Shown: positions 33,361 through 44,727, numbered from the stretch's first letter. The stretch is DNA of 64,000 bases from Prostheceraeus crozeri (GCA_907163375.1 CAJQUW010010388.1:98403-162402); one strand, 5' to 3'. The notes: generated from the letters alone by a model not told the origin. A program made the numbers and translations.

Positions 33361-35911
33361 TGTTGACAGCAGTTCTCTTTTGAGTTCTTGATACGTATAA
33401 CCATTTCAGCTCAACCACATCGATAACAGGTTCCGCGCTAATGTGTTTTGAGCTTGAACTAAGTTGCTATTATTATAACCATAAGTAAATGAAAACATGT
33501 CATTATGACCTTAACAAAGCATCCCAATCGATACAACTCACAAATACTAGCCTAGTTAGAAAATTCGGACATCAAATCAAAGTCACTTTCAGATATAGGC
33601 CTACCTACATATTGATCGACAGCCTAATGGTTGAATCATGTCAAATGCAGTCAAAGTAGCAGTTCTACATGTAGAAAAATATTTAATTGTATCTTTACAA
33701 GAAATAAGCTAACTGTACTTCAAATCTCTTCTAACCCCAAATAAAAGAATATTTCTCTGAGACCTTCATCCACGCAGGTTCAGGTTCATCTGCACAGGTT
33801 CCGCGCACGCGCAGCTCAAACCCCTCATCCGCGCAGCGGTGGCAACGTTGTATAAACGCTAAATGCGAAAAATATGCAGTCTTGCATTTCACATGGGGAG
33901 CTACACTATTTCCTCATCTATATGTTTTACAAATCGCATTATTATCGCGATTAGCTATTTTTATCATCAATCACTGTCAAGGTGAAGTTTATCGTCATGG
34001 ATATACTATCATTAATACGCCTCCGTTGTCATACGTGTTTCGACGATTCATGAACAGGATATGTCAATTTTGAGTCGTCAGAAATTACGTTGTTCCAAAA
34101 GAATTTTGCGCAGCTATGTCTGAAGGTCATGCGATTGTAACATGAGATCACGATAAATGCTTGCCTGAAGATCACAGTTTATGTCACATGAAGTCGAGTT
34201 TATTGATTCACAAAATAAGCAGTGAAGGCATTAGAAAGTAAAATGAAGAATAGATAGAAATATAGCAGGAAGCAACTAGATCTGGCAGATCATAGAAATA
34301 GGAAGAAGTCAAAATATGACAGATCAATGGCACGTGAATCTGATATTTGGACATCATTCTGTCAGAAAAAATTGTTCTTTCAAACTCTTTCGTCCGTTAA
34401 ACAATCAAACTCTTTTAAGCTTGAGCAAGATGAGTTGTTGAAAGCCAGAAAGGAAGACATGGAAGCTCCTCTTCAAAGATGTTGTTCAAGACCGAAAGGA
34501 GTGGAAAATCGCAAACGGAAGATAGTCCAAAACAGCGTTATCTAGGAAGCGGTCCTTACCGGGATGAGCGAAAATAATGCAGATCAACTCCTACAGAACA
34601 TTCTCCAGAAACGTCCACTGACATGGTAGATGATCATATTCATCTGCCCCTTTAGGCCCATCTCAAGCACGTGTGTAACTGGTGCGTTATTAACATATTT
34701 GGTTATAACGCAGTTCGGAAGAATTCAGGAAAATTGACAACGAAAGAGATTCTAATTGAGGCATATTTCAGTTCACAAGCGACGATGAAACTAAGGAAGA
34801 CACAGCTCTCGAAACTTCATGGTCTGTTGTAATTCTACGGACAGCCCCGGTTAGCCATCTTACCAATCTGATGATACAAATATTTCAATAAATTTGCAAA
34901 ATATTGACCATTCCCCCAGTGTACGACAGACTAACAATCACAAAGAAACTATCAACCTTTCAATTTTCAATGAAAACACAAGATAAACTTGAAGAAACTG
35001 TATTTGAAACTATTGCATAAGTTTTCATTTGCAATGTACAATCACAAAGAGAGAGAAAGTGCAAAATATACACATACAGGTGTAAAGAAATATGATATCA
35101 ATCAAAATAAAAATCTATACGTAATTTTGGCTTCACAACATCAAATGCAAAAGTTCACGAAATAATACAATGTCGTTGATTCACGTTACAACAATATAGA
35201 TGAAACTTTTGAATTTCTTCAAGTTTCTCTTCAATTCTAACGTGCGCAAAACTATGTTTTCACCTGACGCACACGGAGAATGAGAAAATTGTGTAAATAT
35301 CATTCATCATAAGCCCTCTACATCAACAGATACAGGAATGTAGGGCTATGAGGAATCGTCAAGGAAAAACAAAAAAATAATCACAGACAACAATTGATAT
35401 CGCAAGTCAGCGCTGAAGTAGCCTCATAGTCGTGAGGAACGATCGAGTATTCAACAGTAGCTGACAAGAAACCTTTTATAAGGAATGGTCGTGAGCGAGA
35501 TAGAAACCATTCCAAAGACTGTTTTCAATAGCAAAGGAAAATATTGTAAAGATAAATGAGAACAAGAATAAAATGACTTGCTTTTGAAATAGGAAAAACA
35601 TCATCTCTAAAGAACAGCCTCGTTGTGTACTACATTCGATTTCGTCATCAGTCACATGATAAATCCATAGAGCAGAACTGCGGTCACTAAGTGCTAAATT
35701 ATTCAATAGCTACTCTAGACAGATAAGTGATAGATCCGAGGAGTCCACTGATGGAAAGAAAAATGAGAAAAAGGCAACGAAATAAAGAAGAAAGAGAAGT
35801 AAGAAGGAAGAGTAACGTTCGACTAGAGAAAGAGAATGGTTCATCAGTAGACTGTTGGTGATTATCTATCTGCCAAATCTTGAACAACTCAGTCATTTTT
35901 CTCAACCTTGT
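33361..35911. other. Intergenic DNA downstream of the Munc18 exon
   Basis: No supported gene. A small inverted pair (AAACTTGAAGAAA near 34990 and TTTCTTCAAGTTT near 35213) sits between about 34960 and 35265. 35700-35850 is purine-rich and may be 3' UTR of the minus-strand Munc18 exon that ends at 35912. Confidence 0.5.
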
Positions 35912-36262
35912 TTATTGTGGCGGCTGTGGATCGCCAGCTGTGGTTTGATTAGGGTTTGTGGACAATTTCTCCAGATCCGAGAGAAACCCCTCTGGAGTGA
36001 TGACGTGAGTGCCTCCGATATGAACGTCCCAATTTTTGAACACTTGACACAACTCATAAGCAGAACGCATTTCGGAATAGCAGACACCACCGATGATGAA
36101 GACGATAAGACGAGGAACAGATCGGAATTGCTGTTGACCACGCTCTTTATGCCACTGACCATAACGAGCAGACATCGGGGCAGATCGACCAGCCATTCCA
36201 CGGACAGGACCACCCCCGAAATAAGGAAATTGTTTCATATCCAACTTTTCCTCCAATGCATC
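35912..36262 (-). CDS. STXBP1: Munc18-1 / syntaxin-binding protein 1-like, terminal exon
   Basis: Host gene. After a clear 3' splice site (TTTTCCCTTGCAG ending at 36263) the frame reads DALEEKLDMKQFPYF, SARYGQWHKER, then PRLIVFIIGGVCYSEMRSAY, ELCQVFKNWDVHIGGTHV and ITPEGFLSDLEKL, stopping at 35912. This is the conserved C-terminal end of Sec1/Munc18 proteins of the neuronal Munc18-1/Unc-18/Rop group (family knowledge), which clamp syntaxin and guide SNARE assembly in synaptic-vesicle fusion. 116 aa are encoded here. Upstream exons should lie at higher coordinates, but I cannot find any in the window, so either the gene has a very long intron (perhaps holding the Polinton) or this is an isolated fragment. 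The exon looks intact. Confidence 0.88.
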   Translation of the reverse strand, partial: DALEEKLDMKQFPYFGGGPVRGMAGRSAPMSARYGQWHKERGQQQFRSVPRLIVFIIGGVCYSEMRSAYELCQVFKNWDVHIGGTHVITPEGFLSDLEKLSTNPNQTTAGDPQPPQ

Positions 36263-36653
36263 CTGCAAGGGAAAATTGTCGATATGGCGTGAAACAAACA
36301 TAAAGGGACGATACAATTCTTAAAAGTCATATGGAAGCATTAAAGGCTACACCCGAGCGATTGCACAAGCACGAAGCGCGAGTTCAATCGAGAGCGGTGT
36401 AACCGAATTGTCACCACAGTTTTCTGCCAAATTGACATTTCCTCTATGTATGCGTTGTATGAAACATAGATATCGGACAGTATGACTAATGATTTCTGAA
36501 AGCGTTTCTAAATTATCGGATTACTGATTTTTATTAGCTAATTGGTTTTCAGTTTGTCATAGTCTCACAGCCGGTAGCTGACTTCATGATTAGCTTTCAA
36601 TTGCTATTGCCATGATGGAAGGAAAGACACAAATGATCAATTAGAGGGCGTCT

Positions 36654-37302
36654 TTAATTGTTTACACGCAGAAAAGGACGTCCTCCATCTTCCATGTCAC
36701 TCTCTTTTTGCACATTCTTCATCAGGCGTCTTCCATAAGGCGTGATTAGACGATTTTCATCTACCGTCTTCTGCCTTCCATCGTCTATCTTCCGGACCGC
36801 AGTCACACTAGGGAAATAAATTTCCGGTACAGTCATCGCTATTTTTTAATATTAACCATTGCCATGACCACTTTCTCAATTTACCCCAACTTTGTCAGGC
36901 TGATTAACACAAGACAGAAATACTCATTCAATTTCATTTAGTGATACCCATGATAGCTGCCAATCAGCTACATCCCGTGGTCCTGTATTATTATATAGAT
37001 ATCCAATCAAGAAAAAGGTGGCGCACTTGTGTTCGTTCATCACCTTTGTCCTCGACCGATATGGTGAACAAAGAGCTGTTTTCTGATGCTTTGCTTCTCT
37101 TCGCAAATCACAGCTTCCTATATCTTCCCTCGGACGTCACTTCACGTTGTTCTAATTTCAGAACAGTCCTGCGGCTGGTGCCTGATGGCAGATGGGAATG
37201 AACTTCACCAGCCGCATAATTTCGTGGCTCATGTCCGATGGACGATGGAAGATAGAAGATGACTTATGGCTGATGACTTTTTCTGTGTGAAAGCGGCCTT
37301 AA
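36654..37302. mobile_element. TTAA-flanked MITE (piggyBac-like ends)
   Basis: TTAATTGTTTACACGCAGAA at the left mirrors TTTCTGTGTGAAAGCGGCCTTAA at the right, with TTAA at both limits. Inside, TCCATCTTCCAT and CGATGGAAGATAGAAGATG form further inverted matches. 649 bp, no transposase. TTAA target choice suggests piggyBac, but the ends are diverged. Confidence 0.55.
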
Positions 37303-39192
37303 TCGCAATCTAAAGACTATTGTGCCTAGCCATCAGCATTTCAGACGGGACTTCGAACCTTTGAAATATTCATCTTATTGTTATGTACCAGGGTACAAAT
37401 TTGAAGGACCTCTATGTTTGAAACTCTATTATTTTTGGATCTGATTGTTGACTTGCGAAGTATAGAATCCAGATATAGCTTAAGCAAACACGTCGAAATC
37501 GGTTAAGGATGGTACATCACACTTGTAAAGAATTCGCATTTGTCATACCTGTCATATTAGACACATAATTGTGGGGGCAAGTGAATCAGCACACGTTGGG
37601 CTGCTACTTCATACACCGTCACTGAGCGACAATATGTATGTGATAAAATATGAACGATATTTTTTTATTTGATTATAATCAACAAGCTCTGAGGAACGCT
37701 TTCGAGGAGAATTGCACCCTAGAGAAAAATTATGGAAGGAATACACTGAAAATGGATGTTAAAATTTGAATGTTATGTCACAGTGCAATACAAGTTCATC
37801 CATGTGGATGAGAAAACCTCGAAGCTGCAAATATGAGAACTACATTCATATTTCACTCAACAGTCCACCCAATGAGAACATCTGTCCAGTAACTGACAAA
37901 AACACGCACTACTTATGACGTCCCTCGTTAATGAAAAAGCAACTTTCATTCTGTTGAAATCACAGAATTAGATTCATCTGCGCGCGCTTCGGTTTCCTAG
38001 AAAGGAAGGGTTATATGTAGCCTTGATATCGAAATGGCACTTCACAGAATTAGACAACTTGCTCCTTCTCGAATGGATAATTCGTGTATCGCTTGCTATT
38101 GGAAATGGCAAACAATAGACTGTCAGCAGAGGACACCAGAGCCAGTGAGAAATGCGTGCGTGCTGTGATATCACTTCGCACACACCAAAACACACATCGT
38201 CTGGGTAACATTCGATTCAGTGTATACACTATGCAGTAAGGAATGGTGAGATGACGATGGTGAAATCATCAAGTGAACTAATTTTTGCACGCCTGCTACT
38301 TTTTTTGATAATGATCGGAAGGGCCAACATTATGGAGAAAACTTGTGCGCAATGATCTGAATTCTTCGAATCTGAAGGAATTTTGGCAATGGAAGCACTT
38401 TGCTTGACCTCACATTAATCCGCAAGCGATGCACCACTTTTTTCCTATCTCTGTAAGGTATAAGGAATTCCTTTTTGCCGACTTAATAGGTTCCTCGATG
38501 TGCCGGCGATTTCGAATTAATCACGCTTCTAGCAAACCGAAGCAGATAAACAAAATATTTAATTCTGTGGTTGAAATATTACACTCAAATTACTTGCAAA
38601 ATTTAGCCTATCTCAATTATGGCATTCACAACTACTAGATGATAAGCAATCATATTCAAGAATGACAAAAGGTCGATTAGCTGATTATCATAGCGATCAA
38701 TGGATATCCTCAGCAAAATATAACCAATCTGGGTTAAATTACTTGAATTATGTCTCCATGAGGATGCAATAAAGTCATATATAAATTTTTTATCGATTAC
38801 AGTTATTATATCAACACCATTGACGTTTAGAACATTAAACCACAGCTTAGAAGTTGTCACTGGCATTTATGGAAATCCAATGAGGTATGAAGAACATCGA
38901 TATGAGCTATGTAATGATTCACGGATTGAAAAGTTGCATCATTTCATCATGACAAAATGTTGAAAATATCAGAAATTAAGACAAGAGCTAGCACCGTTAT
39001 TATTCCATTGCGAAAGTACAACTGAGTTTTACAAGTTGATGAATACGTACAATTTATTGCTAAATTCATTCAAAAAAAAAACTAAGGAGCTACGACAATC
39101 AACTAAAGAGAGCAAACACTTAAGGACATTAAGAGGCAAACTTGAGTTTCTGATTATTGATAGAAAAGCAATAGTGACCAGATTCATATTCT
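37303..39192. other. Intergenic DNA, nothing recognised
   Basis: AT-rich, no coding-like ORF, no long repeat seen. Confidence 0.5.
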
Positions 39193-39919
39193 AAGGAAGA
39201 ACGACTGTTGTGGAAACAACCATACAGGTCAGGGATGCGGAGTCCTATCATTTTGATAGGACTCCGACTCCGACTCCGGGGGTTGATAGGACTCCGACTC
39301 CGGGTGGCAAGCATATGTAGCCTAGTTTTTTGAAAAAACTGGTAACCTGCATCATAGATCATTATAGGCTTAACTGAACCTATCTTTAGTGATCATTGCT
39401 GTATCGATCATCAATCATTTTCGATGAAAGTTTATTAAATGTCGCTTTAAGTTGGATGCATGCGACTCGGCTCCTCCCATCTTGTTGATGTGTGCCCTGC
39501 ACGGTTTTTCTCCAGTCTCTACCAGGCAGGAAAATCCTCCATCCTTCTTCAAAAAATATGAGTACACTTTCGATTTTGATAAGCGCTTTGGAGGAGACAT
39601 CACAAACGATTAACGTGAGGGTAGGAGGTAATGTTCTCAAACAAACTGGCATTTCATTTTTGTCTCTGATGTGACCTTTGGTGCGTAGGTGTGATCGAGG
39701 TAGGAAAGTTGTAAACATTGTAATAAATGTTGCATTGAGGAAGCTAAAAGGCACTTAATCACTAGAGTAAATGAGCACATAAAAGGCAGTCCGCCATCTG
39801 AAATTGGCATGCATTTGCACTTTCCTGATGTCACTAATTTCCAGATCATGTATCACACCAAACCGTGGGTAACCAAGCTGAAACATGTATGGTTGTTTCC
39901 ACAACAGTCGTTCTTCCTT
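39193..39919. mobile_element. 33-bp-TIR element carrying a BED-finger remnant
   Basis: 39193-39225 (AAGGAAGAACGACTGTTGTG then GAAACAACCATAC) is the exact reverse complement of 39887-39919. Inside, the minus strand at 39603-39415 encodes SKVYSYFLKKDGGFSC and SHASNLKRHLINFH, a BED-type zinc finger as found at the N-terminus of hAT transposases. CAGGGATGCGGAGTCC at 39229 is a typical hAT terminus. Two nested DNA transposons or one heavily deleted hAT would explain this. The BED frame lacks any catalytic domain. Confidence 0.7.
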
Positions 39920-41275
39920 AAAAATTTCTGCTTATTCTCTTCTCTTTCCTGATCACGATATTTTGATTATTGGAATGGATCGCACTCCTGAAATGTATTG
40001 TGTTATGTCCGAGATTCAAGATCGCGAAAGCTCTGTCACATTTGATTCCTTTTTTTAGTACTTTACAATATTTTGTGTTGTTATTATTTACAACAAGTGC
40101 AGAGATGGCACTGGTCGCGGTAGCTTCGAATCTCCTGTTCTTGTAAATGTCATCACAGGCTCCATGTGATTGATCATGCATGCGATAATTCACCTATTTT
40201 CCACCTTATGAGGTGCTATTTCGCGGATTTAGCATCTTTATTCAATTCTATTTTTTCTGCATACTTCAAGAAGCTTTCACAAATTCACAGGGTTGCATGA
40301 ATTATGATCGAGTTCCTATAGGCCTAATTCATCGATGTTACTTAGATTGCGAATATCCACAAAAGAGAGATTAACTTAATTAGTCGACAAATAGTCAATT
40401 TTATGGAGGCATTCATTATTTGAGACATAATATCAAAACAATTTTACCTCTTGAAATATGGGCGTTGATACATGCAGCTGTGATAAAATCGTACTGAAAC
40501 TTTGCACAGTTCACGGCTGAAATCGTGTTGTTTCTATCACATGCCTGTTATCCTGTTGATGTGTCGGTGTCATTTAAAGATTATTTCATTTTTGTGTAAT
40601 CAGATATTTGAAGAAATCGTGCGAAAATTACTCTAAAACGATTGTCAATAAGCTACAAGAGACGCTATTTCTGAAACACAGATAAGATACATGATGACTC
40701 ACGGAAGATGCAACATGAATAAGAGAGGACGGTGTAACATTTCAAGTTGTACTAAATCTTGGTTATCATCTTGAAGCGCTTACATGAACATCAACACTTT
40801 GAGAAGAACTCACGACAGACTAAGTACAATTAAGAATCCGACATCTTCATGAATTTTGCAAACTTTCCTTAAAAATCAGTCAATTCTATTTCTTACAGAA
40901 AGAAGCAATCATCTGTAGATGATGGAAAATCAAAATGCACTTTTCAGTTGAATCGAATCATAATAAGTAAAAATGCTGAATTGTCATAAAAGGAAGATCA
41001 CATGGGAAATACCTGTTTGAAGAATTTCTGATCAAATTTCATGCAAGTACACTTGTATATAGGATTCACATCAAAGTTATGAAATAATTCAATTGATGAA
41101 TTCCAAATACGACAGTCACCAATTTGTGTTCAAATGAGATTATGTTTAAAAGCAACACATTACGCAAGATAAATGCACAGAAATAGATTTTCTAGACAAA
41201 AAAACTGAACGCTGTTTTTTGAACTTTCATTTCATGATATTAAGTCCATTCAATACAACAATTTTCATCTAGAGT
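39920..41275. other. Intergenic DNA left of the Polinton
   Basis: AT-rich, no coding-like ORF. One ATAGGCCTA motif near 40318. The composition changes sharply to GC-rich at about 41280. Confidence 0.5.
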
Positions 41276-41327
41276 AGTAAGCAAAACTCCACTTCTGGAC
41301 CGCGCAAGATGGCGGCCATCGCTGCGT

Positions 41328-41945
41328 CCCCCCCCCTCTGGCACGGCAGAGTGTCGTGGTCGGCCGCCGTGGTGCTTCGTGTCTGAGTCCCCCCCCCTCT
41401 GGAACGACAGAGGTTGTGGTCTGTCGTGGTGTGCCGGCCGGGTGGGTCCACGTTCACAACATGTTCGCTGACGTCCCCCCCCCTCTGCAACGACAGAGTG
41501 TGAGACTCGGGTGCGTTGGTCCGACCGCCTGGTTGACGTGGGCGACCGTCTAGGTTGACGTGGGCGACCGCCAGGATTAGTCTTGAGGCTATAGTGTGTG
41601 ATGTTTTTGGTGCAATCTGCTGAATGTTGGGTTGTAAAATGGGTTGTTTCGAGTGGAAGGAGTGGTCGGATGAGAAAACGGAGGTCAGATTCGGATTCAG
41701 CGTGAAATTCTGCATCGGTAGGGTGAGTTTCAAGGCAATCGGTGAGAAAAAATTTTCAACATTTTTCGAAAAACGACAGAGTTAGAATTTGGGACGTTTT
41801 GCTGTGTAGCGCCCAAACGAAGCATCGGATGAGAAAACGGAGGCCAGATTCGGAATCTACGTGAAATTTTGGGTTAGGAAGGATGTTTCCAGCGAAATCG
41901 GAGAGAAAAAATTTTCGGCTGACGTCCCCCCCCCTGGACAGCTTG
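41328..41945. repeat. Poly-C plus CTCTG-N6-CAGAG mini-hairpin repeats
   Basis: A run of 8-9 C followed by CTCTGgcacgGCAGAG-like sequence occurs at about 41328, 41389 and 41475, and a diverged form at 41920. Each can form a 5-bp stem. Between about 41640 and 42170 a second direct repeat runs: AACGACAGAGTTAGAATTTG with GGGACGTTTTG at 41772 and 42085, and GAAAACGGAGGYCAGATTCG at 41674 and 41836. These may be the end-proximal repeats of the Polinton. Confidence 0.75.
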
Positions 41946-42227
41946 CTTCCAGTGGACGGATTTTGTCGTGCGATAGCTCGTTTGAAAGCTAAGAGTGAGA
42001 CAAATTCAGTGAAAGAATCGGCTTGTTCGTATCTGCCTTCGTTTACATGTGAGACGCCATTTAAGATTTTGGGACATTGGTGAAAAACGACAGAGTTAGA
42101 ATTTGGGACGTTTTGGGCTGTAGCTTCAAAACGAACTATCGGATTGGTAAACGGATGCCAGATTTGGAATCAACTTGATGTTATTGTCCAATGAGGATCA
42201 TCATCCAATGAGAATCAAGCATTTCTT

Positions 42228-42235
42228 TATAAATA
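42228..42235 (+). promoter_or_regulatory. TATA box and CCAAT boxes of the first Polinton gene
   Basis: TATAAATA, about 100 nt upstream of the ATG at 42334. CCAAT boxes lie at about 42188 and 42205. A full-strength RNA polymerase II promoter layout. Confidence 0.7.
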
Positions 42236-42333
42236 GCGAGCCTTCCACAGTGAGAATCATTCCATCGTTGAATCACACGAGTGACGGACGCACATTTTCT
42301 CTCTCTAGTTCCCTATTCTATTATCCAACTAAA

Positions 42334-43109
42334 ATGGTAAGTCGCTACTTCCCTCCCTCTCCTCCCTTGAACGTAAACTTAATACAATCTTTTTTCATTT
42401 TCAGGCATCTACTCCATCTGCTGCACTAGTAGGACAAAATGGCGGTCAAACGTTACAAGGTTCGCTACGGTCAGATCATCTACAACTGAGGCCAGTGGAA
42501 GAAACATCCAAGGTACATAATCCTACACCGCTACAGCGTAAATTTAAACAAGCCTTGCGTTATGATGATCATAGCGTAGTACTCCAAACGGGAATGCTCC
42601 CTTCCACGGATGTCAAGATAATGCACAATCAGTATGGGGACTACATACTGATCCCCGTGAGTCCGTACATTCGCCACCAACTTGATATTATTGAGGAGTA
42701 CGTGACATTAAATATGGACATTCCTACTCCTCTTGCTCAAGAGTGGAAGGCGAGAGATGACAAGGATACTCCCTATAGAAAGATTTGGGATGGTAATCAC
42801 ATTTGCCTACCGGTATCACATTGGTGTACTTACTATAAGAAGGAGGGAGATCATTCAATACCCATCAGATGTGATGAGCTCGGAGAAGGTACTTGGGATA
42901 TCCTTTTCAAAGTGAATGGGCTATATTATGGTCGACACAAGGATAATAAAATAGCCTCTCTCTCCATGCATATGGAATCCATCCTATATATTCCGAAACC
43001 ACCCAACGTGGACGACATAATTGATCAAATCCTTAACAGCAGTGGTACGAAGCGCAAGTCGGAGAAGAATGCTACATCAAAACGCAAATCAAAGAAGGAG
43101 AATTGCTAG
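42334..43109 (+). CDS. Polinton gene 1, basic-tailed protein of unknown function (~235 aa)
   Basis: Not recognised. The ATG at 42334 is followed at once by a GTAAGT donor. The 68-nt intron (42337-42404) ends in TTTTCAG, after which the frame reads ASTPSAALVGQ and continues open to 43109. The protein is mostly globular (HICLPVSHWCTYYKKEGDHS, TWDILFKVNGLYYGRHKD) and ends in a Lys/Arg-rich tail (about residues 210-235) that looks like a nuclear-localisation signal. First gene of the plus-strand block, under the TATA/CCAAT promoter. The order suggests an early or regulatory role, but that is inference. Confidence 0.7.
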
Positions 43110-43143
43110 TCCTTTCCTAACTCTACCCTATGACAATTCGCTT

Positions 43144-43269
43144 ATGTGCTTTGAGTGTCGTAGACGTGGTCTTATTAGATACATTTTACTTCTTCGTTGC
43201 CATCATATCATTTGTGTATTTTGTCGTGAAAAGCATCGATGTAATTCTTCATTTTGTAATATGTTATAG
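43144..43269 (+). CDS. Mini RING-like zinc protein (41 aa)
   Basis: ATG at 43144. The short protein has FECRRRG, then LLRCHHIICVFCREKHRC and a final FCNML: C-x2-C spacing followed by C-H-x3-C-x2-C, i.e. the core of a RING or related zinc knuckle. It lies between gene 1 and the nuclease-like gene with no promoter of its own. It is too short for a complete cross-brace RING unless spliced to other sequence. Confidence 0.45.
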   Translation: MCFECRRRGLIRYILLLRCHHIICVFCREKHRCNSSFCNML

Positions 43270-43303
43270 AACGTTTCCTTAGATGTGTAAATTTCCGTTT
43301 TAG

Positions 43304-43852
43304 GCTTCTATCATCATTTTTATGGATTGTGAGGGTGAACCTGTACAGGAGCTCAGTGCTATTGCTATGAACAATTGGACATATCAGATTGTTAGTGTCT
43401 ATCATCAACATGCCAACTGCGATCCCAATGTTGATCAATGGGCGAGAAAACACATTCATGGACTTAATCTGAAATATTTGCAAGACTATGGCTTTTCTTG
43501 TGAGAGTGCTCTTCTTATTGACTTTAAACGATGGTTAGCTGCTTTCAATGTTATACGCATCTTTTGTAATAATCCTGGTAAGGAGAGGAAAGTATTTCCC
43601 AATCTAATCATTGATGATATTTTGCTCCCACCTTGGGATAGTAGAGTGAATCAACATTATCATGAAGTCACAAAACGTTTTAAGGATTTGTGTGTTCCTA
43701 TTTTGTCTGTTCGTTGTAGTAGCTACGTTCATAACCAATGCTTCTTTCCTCCTTACCTCAACACTGCCAAAGTCCTGTATGGTTATCATTGCTCGCTGTA
43801 TGATAGTTACCAGCTGTATCTATTTTATCTCTTTCAAACCATTGATTTATAA
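43304..43852 (+). CDS. DnaQ-like 3'-5' exonuclease fold protein
   Basis: The frame opens after a splice acceptor (TTCCGTTTTAG ending at 43303) and reads ASIIIFMDCEGEPVQELSAI: a hydrophobic beta strand followed by D-x-E and then a downstream glutamate-serine strand, the ExoI motif of RNase-H-fold proofreading exonucleases. An internal ATG lies at 43322, but starting there would cut the beta strand. Further on, DFKRWLAAFN and RVNQHYHEVTKRFKDLC are helix-like. A spliced start is therefore likely; the nearest ATG-plus-donor is the one at 42334-42337, which is in phase. Possible role: trimming of DNA ends or mismatch repair during element replication. Catalytic motifs beyond ExoI are not clear. 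Confidence 0.5.
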   Translation, partial: ASIIIFMDCEGEPVQELSAIAMNNWTYQIVSVYHQHANCDPNVDQWARKHIHGLNLKYLQDYGFSCESALLIDFKRWLAAFNVIRIFCNNPGKERKVFPNLIIDDILLPPWDSRVNQHYHEVTKRFKDLCVPILSVRCSSYVHNQCFFPPYLNTAKVLYGYHCSLYDSYQLYLFYLFQTIDL

Positions 43853-43939
43853 TGCATGCTTGTTACCATTATTCAATAAATGTTACTATGAGAAGAGTTG
43901 TTGTTTTCATGCAATGGATGGGTTAGATAAAGGGCGATC

Positions 43940-44350
43940 ATGTCTTTCTCAAACGACTGCGGAACATTACGTTTTCATAGGCAAAGTTTAAAAGGAGCTG
44001 TTCAAGATTATGTGATAAAATTTCATAAAGATGAGACCGACATCGAAGCAGTGGTCGATGATGCTAGCACTCTATTTCTAGAGTTAATGAATACATTCTC
44101 TGATAGCATTATCATGGCGCGATTAGTTGCGAAAATTAAGTTTAGTCATTTTGGAAAGGAAGAGGTGGAAAGTCGCTCTTTCCATTTTGCTTCTTATTCA
44201 ATGGAAGTGGTAGATCACCCCCAAGAATTTTTTAAAAGACATATGATAAAAATTGCTGAACGTCTTAACGCATTTAACCATCATGGTAGCAGTCTAGTGA
44301 TTGAAGCGATTTCAGATATTCACATTCAACTTTCCATAAAGAAAAATTGA
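43940..44350 (+). CDS. Polinton 136-aa protein of unknown function
   Basis: ATG 43940. Contains VDDASTLFLELMN, ARLVAKIKFSHFG, SYSMEVVDHPQEFFKRHM and SLVIEAISDIHIQLSIKK, a mixed alpha/beta pattern. From memory, comparable text is found in small proteins or in the N-terminal part of polymerase-linked proteins of other Polinton-like elements, but I cannot name a function. Soluble, no membrane segment or Cys cluster. Ends one codon before the next gene. Confidence 0.6.
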   Translation: MSFSNDCGTLRFHRQSLKGAVQDYVIKFHKDETDIEAVVDDASTLFLELMNTFSDSIIMARLVAKIKFSHFGKEEVESRSFHFASYSMEVVDHPQEFFKRHMIKIAERLNAFNHHGSSLVIEAISDIHIQLSIKKN

Positions 44351-44352
44351 AA

Positions 44353-44676
44353 ATGCAGTGGTACTTGATTGTAGCACAACTGGTTTTCGAGCTATGTCTG
44401 CTCACTCTCGAAGTATATTCCTTCTGTACATGCGTCTATTATTTAGAAAAGGCTAGCAAATTCATATCTTCAAAAAGACTTGCTATAGACATCAGTAACG
44501 GTGAAACTATGTGTTGCGATGTATGTAAGCGAAAGGATGGAAATGAAAAGCGCATCTTCAAGAGATGTAAGCATGCTTTTTGTCAACGCTGTTTCATACG
44601 TAATTGCATTCAACTTTGCCAATGTAACCACTGTGACATTGCTCATTTCGAGTGTCACTTATGTCGCAATAGTTAG
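44353..44676 (+). CDS. Membrane-anchored RING-like protein (107 aa)
   Basis: ATG 44353. Residues 4-28 are a hydrophobic segment (YLIVAQLVFELCLLTLEVYS) that would be a signal anchor. The C-terminal half is cysteine-rich: CCDVCKRKDGNEKRIFKRC, KHAFCQRCFIRNC, LCQCNHC, CHLCRNS. The order C-x2-C, C-x-H-x2-C-x2-C, C-x2-C fits a RING finger. A membrane-tethered RING would be a ubiquitin ligase acting on host membrane or immune proteins, a known strategy of large DNA viruses; here that is inference. Confidence 0.6.
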   Translation: MQWYLIVAQLVFELCLLTLEVYSFCTCVYYLEKASKFISSKRLAIDISNGETMCCDVCKRKDGNEKRIFKRCKHAFCQRCFIRNCIQLCQCNHCDIAHFECHLCRNS

Positions 44677-44727
44677 TACCTATGCAAATGTGGTAAAGAT
44701 AGGTTTTAGCAAAGACTAACACGGAAA

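Noticed and set aside
35855-36292. 145-codon plus-strand ORF
   Set aside because: Antisense of the Munc18 exon, which has clear family identity and a splice site.
39918-40193. Possible upstream Munc18 exon
   Set aside because: No Sec1/Munc18 motif in the translation.
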